Made by a program: the position numbers and the translations under genes | Assembly: GCA_025084515.1 (NCBI GenBank) | Contig: JAJAGP010000250.1 | Coordinates: 1-64,000 of the forward strand | DNA length: 64,000 nt | Direction of reading: 5' to 3' | Source of the DNA: Ancistrus triradiatus | Lineage: Eukaryota; Chordata; Actinopteri; Siluriformes; Loricariidae | The notes under the pieces: model-generated | Seen by the model: the letters and a program-made list of their open reading frames with translations, nothing else | What the model was told of the DNA's origin: nothing | Database searches by the model: none | In this document: positions 1-64,000 of the stretch, one piece after another | Layout: each line of letters opens with the position of its first letter | Numbering within the stretch: position 1 is the first letter of the stretch

Positions 1-108
<108 letters not shown>

Positions 109-160
109 TGGGATCAAGTTAAATCATTTGTTAAATGTAATATATGCTGGTTTTGTCTAG

Positions 161-62685
<62,525 letters not shown>

Positions 62686-62750
62686 GTAAGTCTGGAATTT
62701 AAATAGTTTTATCTCATAAAATAGTTTTATATATCAGTATATAAACTACT

Positions 62751-64000
62751 TTATACACACATTGACAAAGAAAACGCACCCATATAGAAATGTCACATTG
62801 CTGTAGAACTCGGCATGCAGTTATGTCTCAAGCAGATATGCAAACGATTACAGGTGTGGTCTGATTAGACACTGGGTCTTGCCACAAGAGGGCATAAAAT
62901 TGCTTCCCCTGCTGTCCTATAAAAAGGCTCTCAGAGGCTACTTTTTGGTGAGAGATCGTTGACTGCTAGATCTGAATCGACAAGCTGAGAGAAGCAGGAT
63001 GGTCATTTCGATGAATTTGCTGGCCATCTGGATCATTCTGACCTAGCTGTTAGGAGGTCTTGGGAGCAGGGATTTCATGAGGGCATGCACAGACAGCAAA
63101 CAGGCTCAAGACGGCCCAGACAGACCACCAGGAGAGAGGATTGTTTGTTCTGCCAACAAGCACGAACAGCTCCCACAGTTTTGGTGTCCACCTTCCAGAC
63201 ACAGATGGCACTTTCACTACACACCCTGTCTCTGCCCAGACAATTTCCAGGCACTTAGCATAAGGAAATTTGTTGTTATGGTGCCCATTACGTGTCCTTC
63301 CATTGACAGCAACAGTTTGCAGTGTTGTCGTGATGAGAAATCTGGACTGTTATGGACTGGAATTCAGGTTCTGTTTGGGATCCGATGCCAGTTGGGTTCC
63401 AGTATGGTGGCCTACTGATGAGTGCTTCAATCATGCCTTTGTTGTGGAGCGACACCGGCCCAACTGCTGGTGTGATGATCCTGGGGAGCCATTGCATGCG
63501 AAAGTAGGGCACCCCTAGTAGTGATGAGACTGATATGTTATGGGACATCCTGCAGACACACGTTGCCTCTCATGGCTTAAAAGTGCCATTTTCAGCAGAA
63601 TAATGCACGGCCACACACAGTAAAGGTTACCCAGTAATCTGTCTCTGCCAGATTGCAAAGCTTCCTTGGTCTGCCTGGTTGCCAGATTTATTGACAATTG
63701 AGCATTTATGGAACCAGCTGTGATGCCAGCTTTGGCAACCAACGAGTGTGTAGGATCTACAGGCCCAGCTGGAACATCTGTGGGCAAATATGCTGCAGAC
63801 TACCATATGGAACCAGTGTGCCTCCATGCCCATCCATATATCATCATGTATCCAGGCTAGAGGTGACCCAAGAGGGTACTAGAGCGTCCATTCAACTGCA
63901 AAGTTTTCCCCCAATATACTTATCCCTTTGTTCTAACATGGTAATCACTTGCATATATCATCATTACATTCGCACATATAAAGTTTCATACAATTCCAGC
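62751..64000 (+). mobile_element. Tc1/mariner-like element (family T5), forward, runs off window
   Basis: Left end tacacacattgacaaagaaa matches the end at 41711. Plus-strand transposase decayed between about 63000 and 63870. The right end lies beyond 64000. Confidence 0.7.

Overview
The window is vertebrate nuclear DNA, almost certainly from a teleost fish: the exons are short with GT-AG introns, the (CA)n/(TA)n microsatellites are long, many Tc1/mariner transposons are present, and tRNA-derived SINEs of a type common in fish recur. Finer placement is not possible from the sequence. No bacterial-type genes, rRNA, functional tRNA genes or CRISPR arrays were seen.

One plus-strand gene spans the whole window. 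I could assemble 38 exons from 161 to 62685. Their lengths sum to 6267 bases (2089 codons), and every splice phase agrees, so the reading frame stays open throughout. Neither the start codon nor the stop codon is inside the window. The protein is built from a repeated exon cassette: a linker exon ending in a PVIG-like motif (type a), a zinc-finger exon of almost constant 134 bp with C-x2-C-x11-H-x5-H (type b), a phase 0-0 exon of 108-129 bp (type c), a phase 0-1 exon of 46-67 bp (type d), and usually a phase 1-1 exon of 81-102 bp (type e). Spacer exons of unrelated composition separate the cassettes: acidic/Pro, a 12-residue tandem repeat, Pro/Ser-rich, sumoylation-motif bearing, and Tyr/Gln/Asn-rich. 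Five full cassettes (A-E) and the tail of an upstream one (module 0) are visible. The finger resembles U1/matrin-type C2H2 fingers, which points to a nuclear RNA- or DNA-associated protein. I do not recognise the gene and assign no symbol.

Layout: 161-3036 tail of module 0; 6381-6872 acidic spacer; 7110-33378 module A, split by a 25.2 kb intron full of transposon remnants; 38677-39322 module B; 39690-40469 repeat spacer; 40585-41535 module C; 44971-45426 Pro-rich spacer; 51111-53168 module D; 53965-54872 spacer exons; 56589-60397 module E; 61285-62685 C-terminal spacer exons.

The introns hold at least five Tc1/mariner families (one DD34E transposase is only lightly damaged), hAT-like elements with 8-bp target-site duplications, an L2/CR1-type LINE reverse-transcriptase remnant, an RNase-H-end LINE fragment, a candidate solo LTR, several MITEs, two SINE families and a 1.2 kb foldback palindrome. 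Several are nested. At 34.8-38.1 kb a Tc1 remnant was hit by a hAT-like element, which was hit by a second Tc1, which was hit by a third.
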